From NCBI GenBank assembly GCA_963775875.1, contig CAVZKP010000020.1, positions 1 to 64,000 of the forward strand: a DNA stretch of 64,000 nt. The letters are read 5' to 3'. Position 1 is the first letter of the stretch, and each line of letters begins with the position of its first letter. Source of the stretch: AP-15 sp963775875 (GTDB taxonomy: Bacteria > Pseudomonadota > Alphaproteobacteria > ATCC43930 > CGMCC-115725). The notes below the pieces were generated by a model. That model was not told the origin of the DNA and searched no databases. It saw only the letters and a program-made list of their open reading frames with translations. The translations under genes were made by a program, and so were the position numbers. Shown here piece after piece: positions 1 through 9,751 of the stretch.

Positions 1-312
1 TCCTGATTACGATATAAGCATTACCTTTGATCGTCAACCACGCGGAGCCTTTGGGTTCGGTATACCAAGTTCGTGCCCGTTCCGAGATTAGAGGGGATAG
101 CGCGACCGCGATCGGCTAGTTACCCGCCGGCACCACCTTCGCCACAGCGTGCCCGTCCGGTCGCATGGCCGGCGATATTCCGGCTGGCCGACAATCTCCT
201 ACTCGCCGTAGCGCGCCGCAATCTCGCTCCTTTGGGTGATGTAGTGCGCCTTCACCCAACTTGTGCGTCACCCGCGGAAGCGGGCGCCGAGTGTGGGGCG
301 GGCGGGATCGGG
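1..312. other. Left end, no recognisable gene
   Basis: I could not assign this stretch. Short open frames exist on both strands, but none carries a motif I recognise. The minus strand could hold the broken tail of another gene downstream of the small conserved gene that ends at 313, but stops interrupt every frame. Indels are common in this part of the window, so a damaged gene cannot be excluded. Confidence 0.4.
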
Positions 313-656
313 TCATCGCGGTCGGGCCGCTGCTTCCTGCGGAAACGGCAGCAACGACGCGAACATCTTCAGAAAGAGCGTCGTCTGGCCAAGGACGTAG
401 TGCTGCGCTTGACCTAGTGCTCGTAGGCGCTCCGGTCCAGGTTGCCTTCGAAGGCTTCGGCAGTGAGCTTGCCATCCTCGAAGTGCGCTCTCCTGGACTT
501 CACATGGGCCTTGCCGCCAAGCGCCGAGATCTCCGTATACGAATAGCGGAAGCTCACGAATGGATGGGTCCTGGCGGATGGCCCGATCACTTCGGGCGCA
601 TCGTGCTCAACTTTGCGTAGCGCACGCTTATCGAGTTTCGCAGGATAGTTGTTCAT
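313..656 (-). CDS. Small conserved protein of unknown function (one frameshift)
   Basis: A protein of about 114 residues can be rebuilt by allowing one frameshift near 415. The first part starts MNNYPAKLDKRALRKVEHDA and contains PSARTHPFVSFRYSYTE. After the shift the frame continues QAQHYVLGQTTLFLKMFASL and ends at a TGA at 313-315. There is no signal peptide. The short KMFASLLPF tail is mildly hydrophobic. The reconstruction is coherent, with an N-terminal charged part and a conserved-looking aromatic middle, so it is probably a real gene. I do not know its function. It is divergent from groES, with about 240 bases between them. Confidence 0.5.
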
Positions 657-893
657 GCAAAATCTCCGGCAAAAAAAGGGTGAAATTCCCGCGTCCGAGC
701 CATTGAATGGTTGCCGCTGTGGCCCCATGTACAAACACAGGTATCCAGTGTATCCAGTGCTAACAACGAAGCTTCTCGAGTCCGCGAGACTCCCCGTCTG
801 CCGTCTGGCGAGCCCCGCGATCGCCCGCGGCTCCATCCAGCCCACAGCGACGTAACTCGCTGTAATCTCAATATATCAGACATGAGTGCAACC

Positions 894-1182
894 ATGAAAC
901 TGCATCCCCTGCACGATCGCGTTATCGTCAAGCGCCTCGAGGAAGAGCATCAATCCGCCGGGGGCATAGTAATCCCGGATACCGCCGCAGAAAAGCCCTC
1001 GATGGGTGAAGTCGTCGCTGTTGGCCCCGGCAAGACCAGTAGACCGGGAAGCTTCAGCCGATGGGCGCAAAAGCCGGCGACAAGGTCCTCTTCGGCAAGT
1101 ACTCGGGCCAGGAATTTAAGATGGACAACGGGAGCGTCTGCTGCAGATGCGCGAAGACGACATCATCGGCATCGTGGAGTAA
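894..1182 (+). CDS. groES: Co-chaperonin GroES (frameshifted copy)
   Basis: GroES is the heptameric lid of the cytoplasmic GroEL folding chamber. The start reads MKLHPLHDRVIVKRLEEEHQ, then SAGGIVIPDTAAEKPSMGEV and VVAVGPGK. The frame then slips near 1040 and resumes as MGAKAGDKVLFGKYSGQEFK, ending in EDDIIGIVE before TAA at 1180. The length of about 96 residues is normal for the family. An upstream in-frame ATG at 882 would add four residues; the ATG at 894 matches the usual MKLxPLxDRV start. groEL follows after 36 bases, the usual operon. The sequence style is beta/gammaproteobacterial. No CIRCE inverted repeat was found upstream. At least two indels break the frame, probably sequencing errors. 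Confidence 0.85.
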
Positions 1183-1218
1183 CGGCTCACCCAACCCAAG
1201 CGTCAGGAGAAACGAATC

Positions 1219-2757
1219 ATGGCAGCCAAAGACGTCCGCTTCGGCGAGAACGTGCGCAACAAGATGGTCAACGGCGTTAACGTCCTTGCCAACGCTGTCA
1301 AGATTACGCTCGGCCCCAGGGGCCGCAACGTCGTGCTTGAGCGAAGCTACGGCGCGCCGACGATCACCAAGGATGGTGTGTCGGTCGCGAAGGAAATCGA
1401 ACTCAAAGACAGGTTCGAGAACATGGGCGCTCAGAGTGGTCAAGGAAGTCGCGTCCAAGCACCTCCGACGACGCCGGTGACGGCACCACGACGGCCACCG
1501 TGCTCGCACAATCGATCATTGCCGAAGGCATGAAGTATGTCGCCGCCGGCATGAATCCGATGGACCTCAAGCGCGGTATCGACAAGGCGGTTATCGCGGT
1601 TGTCGAGGAGCTGAAGAAGATCAGCAAGCCGTGCACGACCAGCAAGGAAATTTCCAGGTTGGCGCAATTTCGGCCAACGCGGACGAATCGATCGGCAAGA
1701 CGATCGCCGAAGCGATGGACAAAGTCGGCAAGGAAGGCGTGATCACGGTCGAGGACGGCAAGGGGCTCGAAAACGAGCTTGAACTCGTCGAAGGCATGCA
1801 GTTCGACCGCGGCTATATCTCGCCGTATTTCATCAACAACCCGGACAAGCAGGTGTCGTTGCTCGAGGATCCATACGTCCTCCTGCACGACAAAAAGATC
1901 AGCAACATCCGTGATCTGCTGCCGCTACTCGAGCAGGTGGCCAAGTCCGGCAAGCCGCTCCTCATCATTGCCGAAGACGTCGATGGAGAAGCGCTTGCGA
2001 CGCTGGTAGTCAACAACATCCGCGGTATCCTGAAGACGACCGCCGTGAAGGCGCCGGGCTTTGGCGATCGCCGCAAGGCCATGCTCGAAGACATTGCGAT
2101 TCTCACCGGAGGCACGGTGATCGCGGAAGAACTCGGCCTCAAACTCGAAAACGCACAGTTGAAGGACTTGGGCCGTGCGAAGCGCATCGAGGTCGGCAAG
2201 GATGACACGACGATCATTGACGGTGCGGGCGAAAAAGCCACGATCGAAGCGCGGGTGAAGAACATCCGTAAGCAGGTCGAGGATGCGACGTCGGATTACG
2301 ACAAGGAAAAGCTACAAGAGCGTGTAGCCAAGCTCGCCGGCGGTGTGGCCTTGGTCAAGGTCGGCGCGGCGACCGAAATGGAAATGAAGGAAAAGAAAGC
2401 CCGCCTCGAGGACGCGTTGCACGCGACTCGTGCGGCGGTCGAGGAAGGCATCGTTGCCGGGGGCGGAGTCGCTTACCTGCGCGCCCGCGCCAACCTAAAG
2501 GGCCTGAAGGGCAGCAACCACGACCAGGAAGCCGGGATCAAGATCGTGCTGCGTGCCCTCGAGGAGCCAATACGCCAGATTGTCGCCAACACGGGCGACG
2601 AGCCGTCGGTCGTTGTCAACAAGGTCGTCGAAGGCAAGGGTAACTTTGGCTTCAACGCCCAGACCAATGAGTACGGCGACCTGGTGGAGATGGGTGTCAT
2701 CGATCCGACCAAGGTGACGCGCTTCGCGCTGCAGAACGCGGCGTCAGTCGCAGGACT
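1219..2757 (+). CDS. groEL: Chaperonin GroEL, frameshifted, 3' end cut off
   Basis: This is a 60-kDa chaperonin subunit. The start MAAKDVRFGENVRNKMVNGV and the ATP-site region ITLGPRGRNVVLERS are typical. GDGTTTATVLAQSII must be rebuilt across frameshifts near 1430-1500 and near 1650. From 1660 the frame is intact through GVITVEDGKG, the apical domain, and EEGIVAGGGVAYLRA. It ends at NAASVAGL (about 2757). There the normal continuation (a methionine-rich tail of about 25 residues, GGMGGM type) is missing and a short unrelated tail leads to a stop at 2776. The DNA after 2757 is instead in frame with a ThiH C-terminus. I therefore treat 2757 as a join rather than a natural end. Confidence 0.85.
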
Positions 2758-2763
2758 GACGCC
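2740..2763. repeat. Perfect 10-bp inverted repeat at the groEL/thiH join
   Basis: GGCGTCAGTC (2740-2749), a 4-base loop GCAG, then GACTGACGCC (2754-2763). The two arms are exact reverse complements. The palindrome sits on the point where groEL homology stops and thiH homology starts. It is not followed by a T-run, so it is not a normal terminator. Confidence 0.8.
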
Positions 2764-3081
2764 GACTTCCCCGTGAGCGAGCGCCAGTTGGCGCAAATTG
2801 TGTTTGCGTTCCGCATCGCGATGCCCGAGGTGCCGCTGGTTCTCTCGACGCGCGAGAGCCCGCGCTTTCGCGATGGGATGGCCGGCGTCGGCATCTCGAA
2901 GATGAGCGTTGCCAGCCGAACGACCGTGGGCGGCTATGCAGTTGACACCCCGGACTCATCGCCCCAATTCGAGATCGACGACCACCGCGGAGCGGAGGAG
3001 TTCTCCGCCGCGCTCCGTGCCAAGGGCCTCCAGCCGGTCTTCAAGAACTGGGATGCATTGTACCGGGAAGGGGTGGCGTGA
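2758..3081 (+). pseudogene. thiH: C-terminal fragment of ThiH (2-iminoacetate synthase)
   Basis: ThiH is a radical-SAM tyrosine lyase that supplies dehydroglycine for the thiazole of thiamine. Only about the last 107 residues are here. They read in frame from DADFPVSERQLAQIVFAFRI through LSTRESPRFRDGMAGVGISK, MSVASRTTVGGY and FEIDDHRGAEEF, to VFKNWDALYREGVA. This is the characteristic end of ThiH. The SAM domain with the CxxxCxxC cluster is absent because groEL sequence lies directly upstream. The stop TGA overlaps the thiE start by 4 bases (GTGA), as in a genuine thiamine operon. The fragment therefore belongs with thiE, not with groEL. Confidence 0.75.
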
Positions 3082-3718
3082 GCGGTGGCGCGCGTGAGTT
3101 TGGCCTCTGCCTGGTCTTGACCGACCCGGTGGCTGGTTATGAGCGCGTGGCGGAAGCCGCGGTGGCGACCGGCCTCCGGTATCTGCAACTGCGCATGAAA
3201 CCGTCCCCACGCGGAGGTCGCCGCCATGGCGCGCAGTCTGCGGAAGGTCACCGCGGGCAGCCCGACGCTGTTCATCGTCGACGACGACGTCGAGATCGCC
3301 CGTGACGTGGACGCGGACGGGGTTCACCTGGGCCAGGACGACATGAGCATCGCCGAGGCCCGCCGGCGCTGGCCCGATCCCGGCAGAATCTTTCGGGCTC
3401 TCGACCCACAACGAGGATCAAGAACTCCGCGCCCGCGCGGTCGCACCGGACTATATCGGGGTGGGCCCCGTGTTTCCGACGCCTACCAAGGAACGTCCTG
3501 ATCCAACGCTGGGACTCCAGCGGATGGGACGCATCATCCGAAGTTCGCCGCTTACAACAGTGGCTATCGGCGGAATCGACGCGGACAACCTGGCTGATGT
3601 GCTCCGCCACGGCGCGGTGAATATCTGTGTGCTGCGCGCAGTGAATCTGGCGTCGAACCCGGGCGTGGCAATCCGCCGGCTTCTCGAAACGTGGGAAGCG
3701 GCCAGCCGGGTGCCCTAG
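3078..3718 (+). CDS. thiE: Thiamine phosphate synthase (frameshifted)
   Basis: ThiE joins the thiazole and pyrimidine halves to give thiamine phosphate. A GTG start at 3078 overlaps the thiH stop. Visible motifs in order are LVLTDPVAGY, YLQLRMK, FIVDDDVEIARDVDADGVHL with GQDDM, then after a frame change GLSTHN, PDYIGVGPVFPTPTK and VAIGGIDADN. These cover the phosphate-binding and substrate loops of the TIM barrel. Two indels, near 3205 and near 3390, break the frame. Total length is about 213 residues, normal for ThiE. The stop TAG is at 3716, and 1 to 2 bases later the DNA reads as a HEPN gene on the other strand. Confidence 0.8.
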
Positions 3719-3778
3719 AACAGTTGCTTTCAAAAGCCACGCCCGCGTCTCATCCACCAATTCGGGATCAGCCGCCAT
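3719..3778 (-). pseudogene. N-terminal stub of a HEPN-domain protein
   Basis: The minus strand reads MAADPELVDETRAWLLKA, the usual opening of HEPN proteins that pair with MNT nucleotidyltransferases. The ATG at 3778 overlaps the end of the MNT gene (TATGGCGGCTGA), which is the normal arrangement of these pairs. After about 18 residues the sequence runs into the end of thiE on the opposite strand, so the rest of the HEPN domain, including any RxxxxH motif, is missing. This looks like a sequence join near 3,720. HEPN/MNT pairs are type VII toxin-antitoxin systems in which MNT modifies the HEPN toxin. Confidence 0.55.
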
Positions 3779-4096
3779 AGAGCAGCAAACCCTCCCGTAA
3801 TACAGTAGCGGGCAGAGACGAAATGACGCGGGCACGCCGTCGAAAAGCCGAACTCGGCCGAGCACGACATCAGTCGCCACTCCGGTTCCTCTCAGAGCCC
3901 GGTAGGCCAGTCCGCTTCGCAGTTGTGCGGGCGATGCGCTGTCGGGGACAACCATGAAGATGTCATAATCGCTGTCGGGGCCGGCATCCCCTCGGGCGAC
4001 TGAGCCAAAAAGGTAGACAAACTCCGGCTCATAGGCCGCGACGACGCGGCGGACCCCCTCGGACAGCGCCGCGTCGCCGGCAGTTGGGGTCCTCTG
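3768..4096 (-). CDS. MNT-type nucleotidyltransferase (antitoxin-like, frameshifted)
   Basis: Reading the minus strand gives GDAALSEGVRRVVAAYEPEF, then VYLFGSVARGDAGPDSDYDI. These contain the GS-x-RG-x5-SDxD signature of minimal nucleotidyltransferases (DNA polymerase beta fold). The sequence continues FMVVPDSASPAQLRSGLAYR and ends, after frame changes, in TVLREGLLLYGG and TGA at 3768. It is followed with overlap by a HEPN start, so it is the antitoxin half of a HEPN/MNT pair. I could not see a clear start codon. The frame opens at about 4096 with no ATG, so either a base is wrong or another join lies near 4,100. Function is inferred from the family. Confidence 0.6.
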
Positions 4097-4162
4097 GAGG
4101 TGGCACGTTCCCGACTGGACTTGCGCGGTGGTAACCCGACTTCCGCAGGACGACTCGGGCGC

Positions 4163-5051
4163 TCAGTTCTCCGTGGGCGTCTTGCGGATTTCGTCCACCA
4201 CCAGCACTTCCTGCGGCGCTTTACGCGGACTCCAGTTCGAGCCCCAGCCGGCGCAGCGCCATCACGAGCGAATCCTCGCCGCCGTTCATCATCCGCAGCG
4301 CCTCCGGCGGCAGGTTCACGCCCGCCGCGACCGCCGAGCGGATCAACATGGACCGGTAATCCTCCGGCGATAAGCTCCAGCACGAAATCGTACCGGCCCG
4401 TCAGGTTCGTCATGTCCACCACCGGCCGGTCGGTGAAGCGGCCCAGAACGTCCACAAAGCGGGTCATCCCGAGCTTCTTGCCTTCCAGTCGGTCATTCGC
4501 GAACGAGAAGATACGCGCCGCAGCCGTAATCCAGGTTCACGCCCGCCGCGGCCCCCGCTGGCCTTCACGTCCACCGCCTCCTTGCAGGGGCCGGCGCCCT
4601 CCGGGTCCGCCGGCGACTCCGTCATCTTCGGCCCGTCGCTCGCCACCAGCAGGCGCGTACACCGGCAGGTCCTTCGACACCCGGTGCGCCTTCAGGCCGA
4701 ACCGGTCCGCCAGCAGCGCCCGCAGCATTTCCGGGACCTGCTCCGCGCCTGCCACCCTCCGGAATCTTGGCGTCCACGTCGAAGCGCGCCGCGGCCAGCC
4801 AATCCGGGCCTTCCACCTGGTAGTACTTCAAATGGAATGCGGTCTGCAATCGAAATCCTTCAGCGAGAATTGCGCGGCATGCACCTGCGCGCCGTCAATG
4901 TGGATTCCGATGTTGACGCCCTCCGTGCCCAACTGCGGCGGCCGGCTTCACCGACGCCACTTCAAACTCCACGCGGCCGGCGCCGACCTGCCCAAAACCG
5001 GCGCCGCGGCCAGCGCCAACACGGCATACAGTCCGAAGCGAGTCGCATCAT
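4163..5051 (-). CDS. Secreted TIGR03435 family protein (frameshifted)
   Basis: This protein family is expanded in Solibacter-type Acidobacteria and its function is unknown. On the minus strand an N-terminal hydrophobic signal (around FGLYAVLALAAAPVLG) is followed by FEVASVKPAA. The family core follows: HLKYYQVEGPDWLAAARFDV, MLRALLADRFGLKAHRVSKD and LPVYALVASDGPKMTES. Then comes a HIDGAQVHAAQFSLKDF-type region, and the tail KAPQEVLVVDEIRKTPTEN before TGA at 4163. The frame must be changed about six times to read it through. Length is about 296 residues, as expected. The start ATG at 5051 is the second of two adjacent ATGs. This gene is the best evidence that this part of the window is acidobacterial. 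Confidence 0.7.
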
Positions 5052-5150
5052 CCGTGAGTGTACGCCGCGGCGGAGAAAAGTTCGCGCCATTCCCGGCGCG
5101 CGGGTGCGAGCCGTCATCGATCCGTCCCCGCGGGTACAATAGGAGTATCC

Positions 5151-5224
5151 GGGGACGTAGCTCAGATGGATAGAGCGGTCGCCTCCTAAGCGACAGGTCG
5201 GCAGTTCGAATCTGCCCGTCCCTA
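5151..5224 (+). tRNA. tRNA-Arg (CCT)
   Basis: A cloverleaf folds from GGGGACGTAGCTCAG to GTTCGAATCTGCCCGTCCCT. The anticodon stem GTCGC/GCGAC holds the loop CTCCTAA, giving anticodon CCT. The CCA end is encoded at 5225-5227. The first pair is a G-U wobble. Confidence 0.92.
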
Positions 5225-5261
5225 CCACTCTCACCTCCCCCGGGAAGAGTGCAAGGCCCAA

Positions 5262-8200
5262 ATGTCATTCGTCCATCTTCACTGCCACACCGATTATTCC
5301 CTGCTCGACGGCGCCTGCGATATCGATCAACTGATCCGCATCACCGCCGAGCAGAACATGCCCGCCGTGGCCATGACCGATCACGGCAACCTGTTCGGGG
5401 CGGTCAAGTTCTACAACGCCGCCAAGGCGGGCGGCATCCATCCGGTGATCGGCTGCGAGGTGTACGTCTCGCAGCAGGGCCACAAGACGCGCTCCGATAC
5501 CGACCGCTACAACCACCTGGTGCTCCTCTGCGAGAACCAGGACGGGCTATCGCAACCTGATCCACCTGGTCTCGACCGCCTACCTGGACGGCTTCTACTA
5601 CAAACCTCGCATCGACCTCGACCTGCTGGCCGCCCACTCCAAGGGGCTGATCGCCATGTCCGCCTGCCTGCGCGGGCACATCCCGGAAACCATCCTGTCG
5701 GACAAGTATGAGGACGCCAAGCGCCTCGCCTACACGTACTCCGATATTTTCGGACGCCAACAACTTCTTCCTCGAGATCCAGGACCACCATCTGGAGCAG
5801 GACAAGCGGCTGACGCCCCAGCTCAACCGCCTCTCGCATGAGACCGGCCTGCCGCTGGTCGCCACCAACGACTCCCACTACCTGCGCCGCGAGGACGCGC
5901 GCGCCCACGAGATCCTGCTCTGCATCCAGACCGGCAAGTCGCTCAGCGACCCCAATCGCATGCGCTGGAGCACGCCCGATTTCTACCTGAAATCGCGCGC
6001 CGAGATGATGGAGCTGTTCGGTGAGCTCGAGGACGCGCTCGACCGCACCGGGGAAATCGCCCAGCGCTGCCAGGTGAAGCTCGAGAAGGTCAAGGAGCCG
6101 TTTCCGAAATTCGACGTTCCGGCAGGTCACTCCGCCGACACCTACTTCGAGTACGTGGCGCGCCAGGGCTTCGAGAAGCGCCGCCCGCGACTCGAGGCGA
6201 TGCGCGCGCAAGGGCATCCTCAAGCACGACCTGGCCGAATACGCCGAGCGCCTGGATCGCGAAATCCTCATGATCCAGAAGATGAAATTCTCCGGCTACT
6301 TCCTGATCGTCTGGGACTTCATCCGCTACGCCAAGGCGCACGGCATCCCGGTCGGGCCGGGCCGCGGCTCGGCCGCGGGCAGCCTGGTCGCCTACGCCTG
6401 GACATCACCGACATCGACCCCCTGCAGTACGGCCTGCTGTTCGAGCGCTTCCTCAACCCGGAGCGCGTGAGCATGCCCGATATCGACGTGGACTTCTGCA
6501 TGAACCGCCGCGGCGACGTCATCGAGTACGTGACCGAGAAGTACGGCCGGGACCAGGTGGCGCAGATCATCACCTTCAACACGCTGGGCGCGCGCGCCGC
6601 CATCAGCGACGTGGGCCGCGTGCTCGACATGCCCTTCGCCGACGTCGAGCGCGTCACCAAGATGGTGCCCAACGTCCTCAACATCTCGCTCACGAGGCCA
6701 TCGAGCAGGAGCCGGGCTTCACGGACGCGCGCAAGAAAGACCCGCGCGTGGACGATGCGCTGAACGTCGCGCTGCGCCTGGAAGGCCTGGCGCGCAACTG
6801 CTCCGTGCACGCCGCCGGCGTCGTGATCTCGCCGCAGCCGCTGAAACGACTGGTCCCGCTCTACAAGACGAACCGCGATGAAATCGTCACCCAGTTCGAC
6901 ATGAACGGCCTGGAGAAGCTCGGCCTGCTCAAGATGGACTTCCTGGGCCTCACCACGCTCACCCTGATCGACGACGCGCTGCGCCTGATCGAGAAGCGCC
7001 ACGGCGTCACAGCTGGTGCTCGAGGATTTGCCGCTCGACGACGCGGCCACCTACGAAATCTTCTCCAAAGGCTTCACCAGCGGCGTCTTCCAGTTCGAAT
7101 CGCCGGGCATGCGCGACATCCTGCGCCGCTACCAGCCCAGCCGCCTCGAAGACCTCACCGCGCTCAACGCCCTCTACCGGCCCGGCCCCATTCAGGGCGG
7201 CATGGTGGACGATTTCATCGAGCGCAAGTAGGGCCGCAGAGCGTCGACTACGACTGCCCGAACTGCAAGGAACTGCCTGGAGGAGACCTACGGCGTCATC
7301 GTCTACCAGGAACAGGTGATGCAGATCTCCAACCGCTGGCCGGCTACTCGCTGGGCGAGGCGGACCTGCTGCGCCGCGCCATGGGCAAGAAGAAGCCCGA
7401 GGAGATGGCGCAAGCAGCGCGAGCACTTCATCCAGGGCGCGCTGGAGCGCGGAATCCCGCAAAAGAAGGTCGAGAAGATTTTCGACCTCATGGAGCAGTT
7501 CGCCGGGTACGGCTTCAACAAGTCGCACTCCGCGGCCTATGCTTACCTCGCTTTTGTCACGGCGTACCTGAAGGCCCACTATCCGGTGGATTTCATGGCC
7601 GCGCTGCTCACGTCGGAAACCGGCAACACGGCCAAGGTGGTCAAGTACATCAACGAGTGCCGCGACATGGGCATCACCGTCCTGCCGCCGGACGTGAACG
7701 CCAGCGACTGGAGCTTTACGCCGGACGGCGGGGCACATTCGCTTCGGCCTCGGCGCGGTGAAGAACCTGGGCAGTCCGCGGTGAAGGCATCGGCGGCGCG
7801 CGCGCAGAGCTGGGCCGCTTCCCCTCGCTGCACCATTTCTGCGAGAAGGCGGACCTCGGCGGTAACCGGCGCATGATCGAGAGCCTGATACAAGCCGGCG
7901 CCATGGATTCGCTGGAGGGCACGCGCTCGCAGAAGATCGCTGCCGTGGAAGGCGCCATGGAATCCGGCCAGCGCGCGTAGCGCGACCGCGAGCGGCCAGG
8001 GCGGCCTGTTCGGAGAACTCGCGGCGCCGAGGAACATCCACTCGACGCCTCTGCCGACGTACCGGATTGGACCGACCGGGAGAAACTCGCCGGCGAGAAG
8101 GAACTGCTGGGCTTTCGGGTCACCGGGCACCCGCTGGATCACTACGTCTATAAGGTCTCCGAGTTGGCCACGCACGATACCAGCAACCTGGATGGTCTCG

Positions 8201-8705
8201 AGAAGAACGCCGAGGTGGTCCTGTGCGGCGTGCTCACCAACATCACACGCAAACGGAACAGGGAAGGGAAGCCCTGGGTTGCCAGCCCTCGAGGACCGCA
8301 CCGGTACCGTCGAGGCGCTCCTCTTCGCCACCAGTTACGAACGCCTGGCGGCGGAGGTAGGTGGAGGATCAGGCCGTGCTGGTGCGCGGCGCTGGCGCTG
8401 CCGGAAGAAGGCGGCGCGACCAGGTTTCGGTGCAGGATATCGTCGCCTCGAGACCGCCCGCATCGATCTGCCCGCGGTCATCTCCATACGCATTTGGATC
8501 GGGCGCAACGGCGGCAAGGCCCAGGCATTATACAACCTCTTCGCGAAGAAGCCGGGGCCCACGCAGGTGCGCTTCCGGCTGGAGGCGCCCAAGGGATTTT
8601 TCGGTTCTTCTGGACGTGCCGGTGAAGGTGAGACCGGATAAGGAATCCGCCGCCGCCATCGAGCAGATCTGCGGCGCCGATGCCATCGAGCGGGTGGCCG
8701 GCTAG
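5262..8705 (+). CDS. dnaE: DNA polymerase III alpha subunit (many frameshifts)
   Basis: This is the replicative polymerase catalytic subunit. It starts MSFVHLHCHTDYSLLDGACD, the PHP domain. The polymerase core contains FSGYFLIVWDFIRYAKAHGI, PVGPGRGSAAGSLVAYA, and MPDIDVDFCMNRRGDVIEYV with the catalytic PDxDxDF aspartates. GVFQFESPGMRDILRRYQPS, LYRPGPIQGGMVDDFIERK, YNPLAGYSLGEADLLRRAM-like sequence and GYGFNKSHSAAYAYLAFVTA follow. The C-terminal part (8000-8705) carries the helix-hairpin-helix/OB-fold region. The total of about 1,148 codons fits a full-length DnaE1. The frame changes at least ten times (for example near 5545, 5755, 6210, 6403, 6700, 7013, 7230, 7410, 7730 and 8280), while conserved residues continue across each break. 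Single-base errors are therefore more likely than decay. Confidence 0.9.
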
Positions 8706-8794
8706 TCGCCGCAGAAAACGAGAGACACGGAGACCCCGTTCGCTACCGTCCTTGACTTCTCGCGCTCGCGTCTATGAGAGAGGTCATAGCAGGA

Positions 8795-9420
8795 TTACTG
8801 GGCTACTTCTCCCGCTACGATGATGGCGAGCGGCAAATCGCCGACCTTGACGTTCGAGAAGACCACATCGTGCTCGCCTTCCTTGGTTAGCTCGGGGAAC
8901 TTGGCGCCGGCCGGAGGTCCCAGCGAAAAAACGGCCGCATGGGCGGTCCCGCTGGTCTTGCTCATTGTCACCAACTTGTCGAATACCGGCATCGCCGTGG
9001 GGTCAGGGTCGTTGGCAATGGGGGTCGCCAATGTGAAATCGCGCTGTGGGGCCACACCCGTGTGCGCGCCGTCCGGGGGAAAACGCTGTAGCGCATCGTG
9101 TACACGCCCGCCTTCATCATCTGGCCGCGACGGTCCGCTCCCTTCCCGGGGAAACGCAGGATGCCCAGAAACGTGCCCTGGGCGATCGGCAGGGTGATGT
9201 CGGGATCGCTCGGCTTGGCGCCGGTGGGGATGCTCTTCCGGAACCAGATCTCACACCACGGGCCCGACGGGCCAACCACGCGGTAACCCTGCGGGGACGA
9301 CGGCCGAGTAGGCGGCCGGCACATCCGGCGCGGCGGTGGAGATCGGCTCCAGCTTGTAATTCTGGGAGAAACCCACGACCGCGGTGCAGAAGAAAAACGC
9401 AGAAGCTTATACATGTACAT
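8795..9420 (-). CDS. Secreted hypothetical protein (frameshifted), Acidobacteria-like
   Basis: Rebuilt from the minus strand, this is a protein of about 205 residues. It has a short hydrophobic N-terminus starting at the ATG at 9420, then YKLEPISTAAPDVPAAYSA, IWFRKSIPTGAKPSDPDITL, GTFLGILRFPGKGADRRGQ, MKAGVYTMRYSVFP, QRDFTLATPIANDPDPTAM, and VFSNVKVGDLPLAIIVAGE. It ends at TAA 8795. I recall similar secreted proteins of unknown function from Acidobacteria, but no database check was possible. At least three indels interrupt it. It lies between dnaE and a tRNA-Gly. Confidence 0.5.
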
Positions 9421-9431
9421 GGAGGACCTGG

Positions 9432-9508
9432 AGCGGGAGGACGGGATTCGAACCCGCGACATCGACCTTGGCAAGGTCAGGCTGCTCTACCAGCTGAGTT
9501 ACTCCCGC
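9432..9508 (-). tRNA. tRNA-Gly (GCC)
   Basis: The minus strand folds as GCGGGAGTAACTCAGCTGG ... CGGGTTCGAATCCCGTCCTC. The anticodon loop CTTGCCAAG gives GCC. The acceptor stem GCGGGAG pairs with CTCCCGC, and CCA is encoded next to it (9429-9431). Confidence 0.92.
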
Positions 9509-9751
9509 GCGTTAGAAACACTCATTCTCTCCCGAAACGCGTCCCGCCTGTCAAATGCCCGCCGAAGCTTGGTTGAAAAGCGACAGATGCATAGATATGC
9601 GGCAAAGCCGTTGGTATGCTAGACTACATTTCGGTTCGCTTGACGGAAGCATCGGCAGCTCGCCGGCAGTTCCTCTCCAGTCGGCCGTTATCCGGTCCCA
9701 CAATGGTGTGGGAATTCTGTGCAAAACTTAGTGTCGTGCCGGACTAGCGCC

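Noticed and set aside
660..893. CIRCE element (TTAGCACTC-N9-GAGTGCTAA) before groES
   Set aside because: No such inverted repeat was found, so control of this groESL by the HrcA encoded at 62,363 is not supported. The two also appear to be from different organisms.
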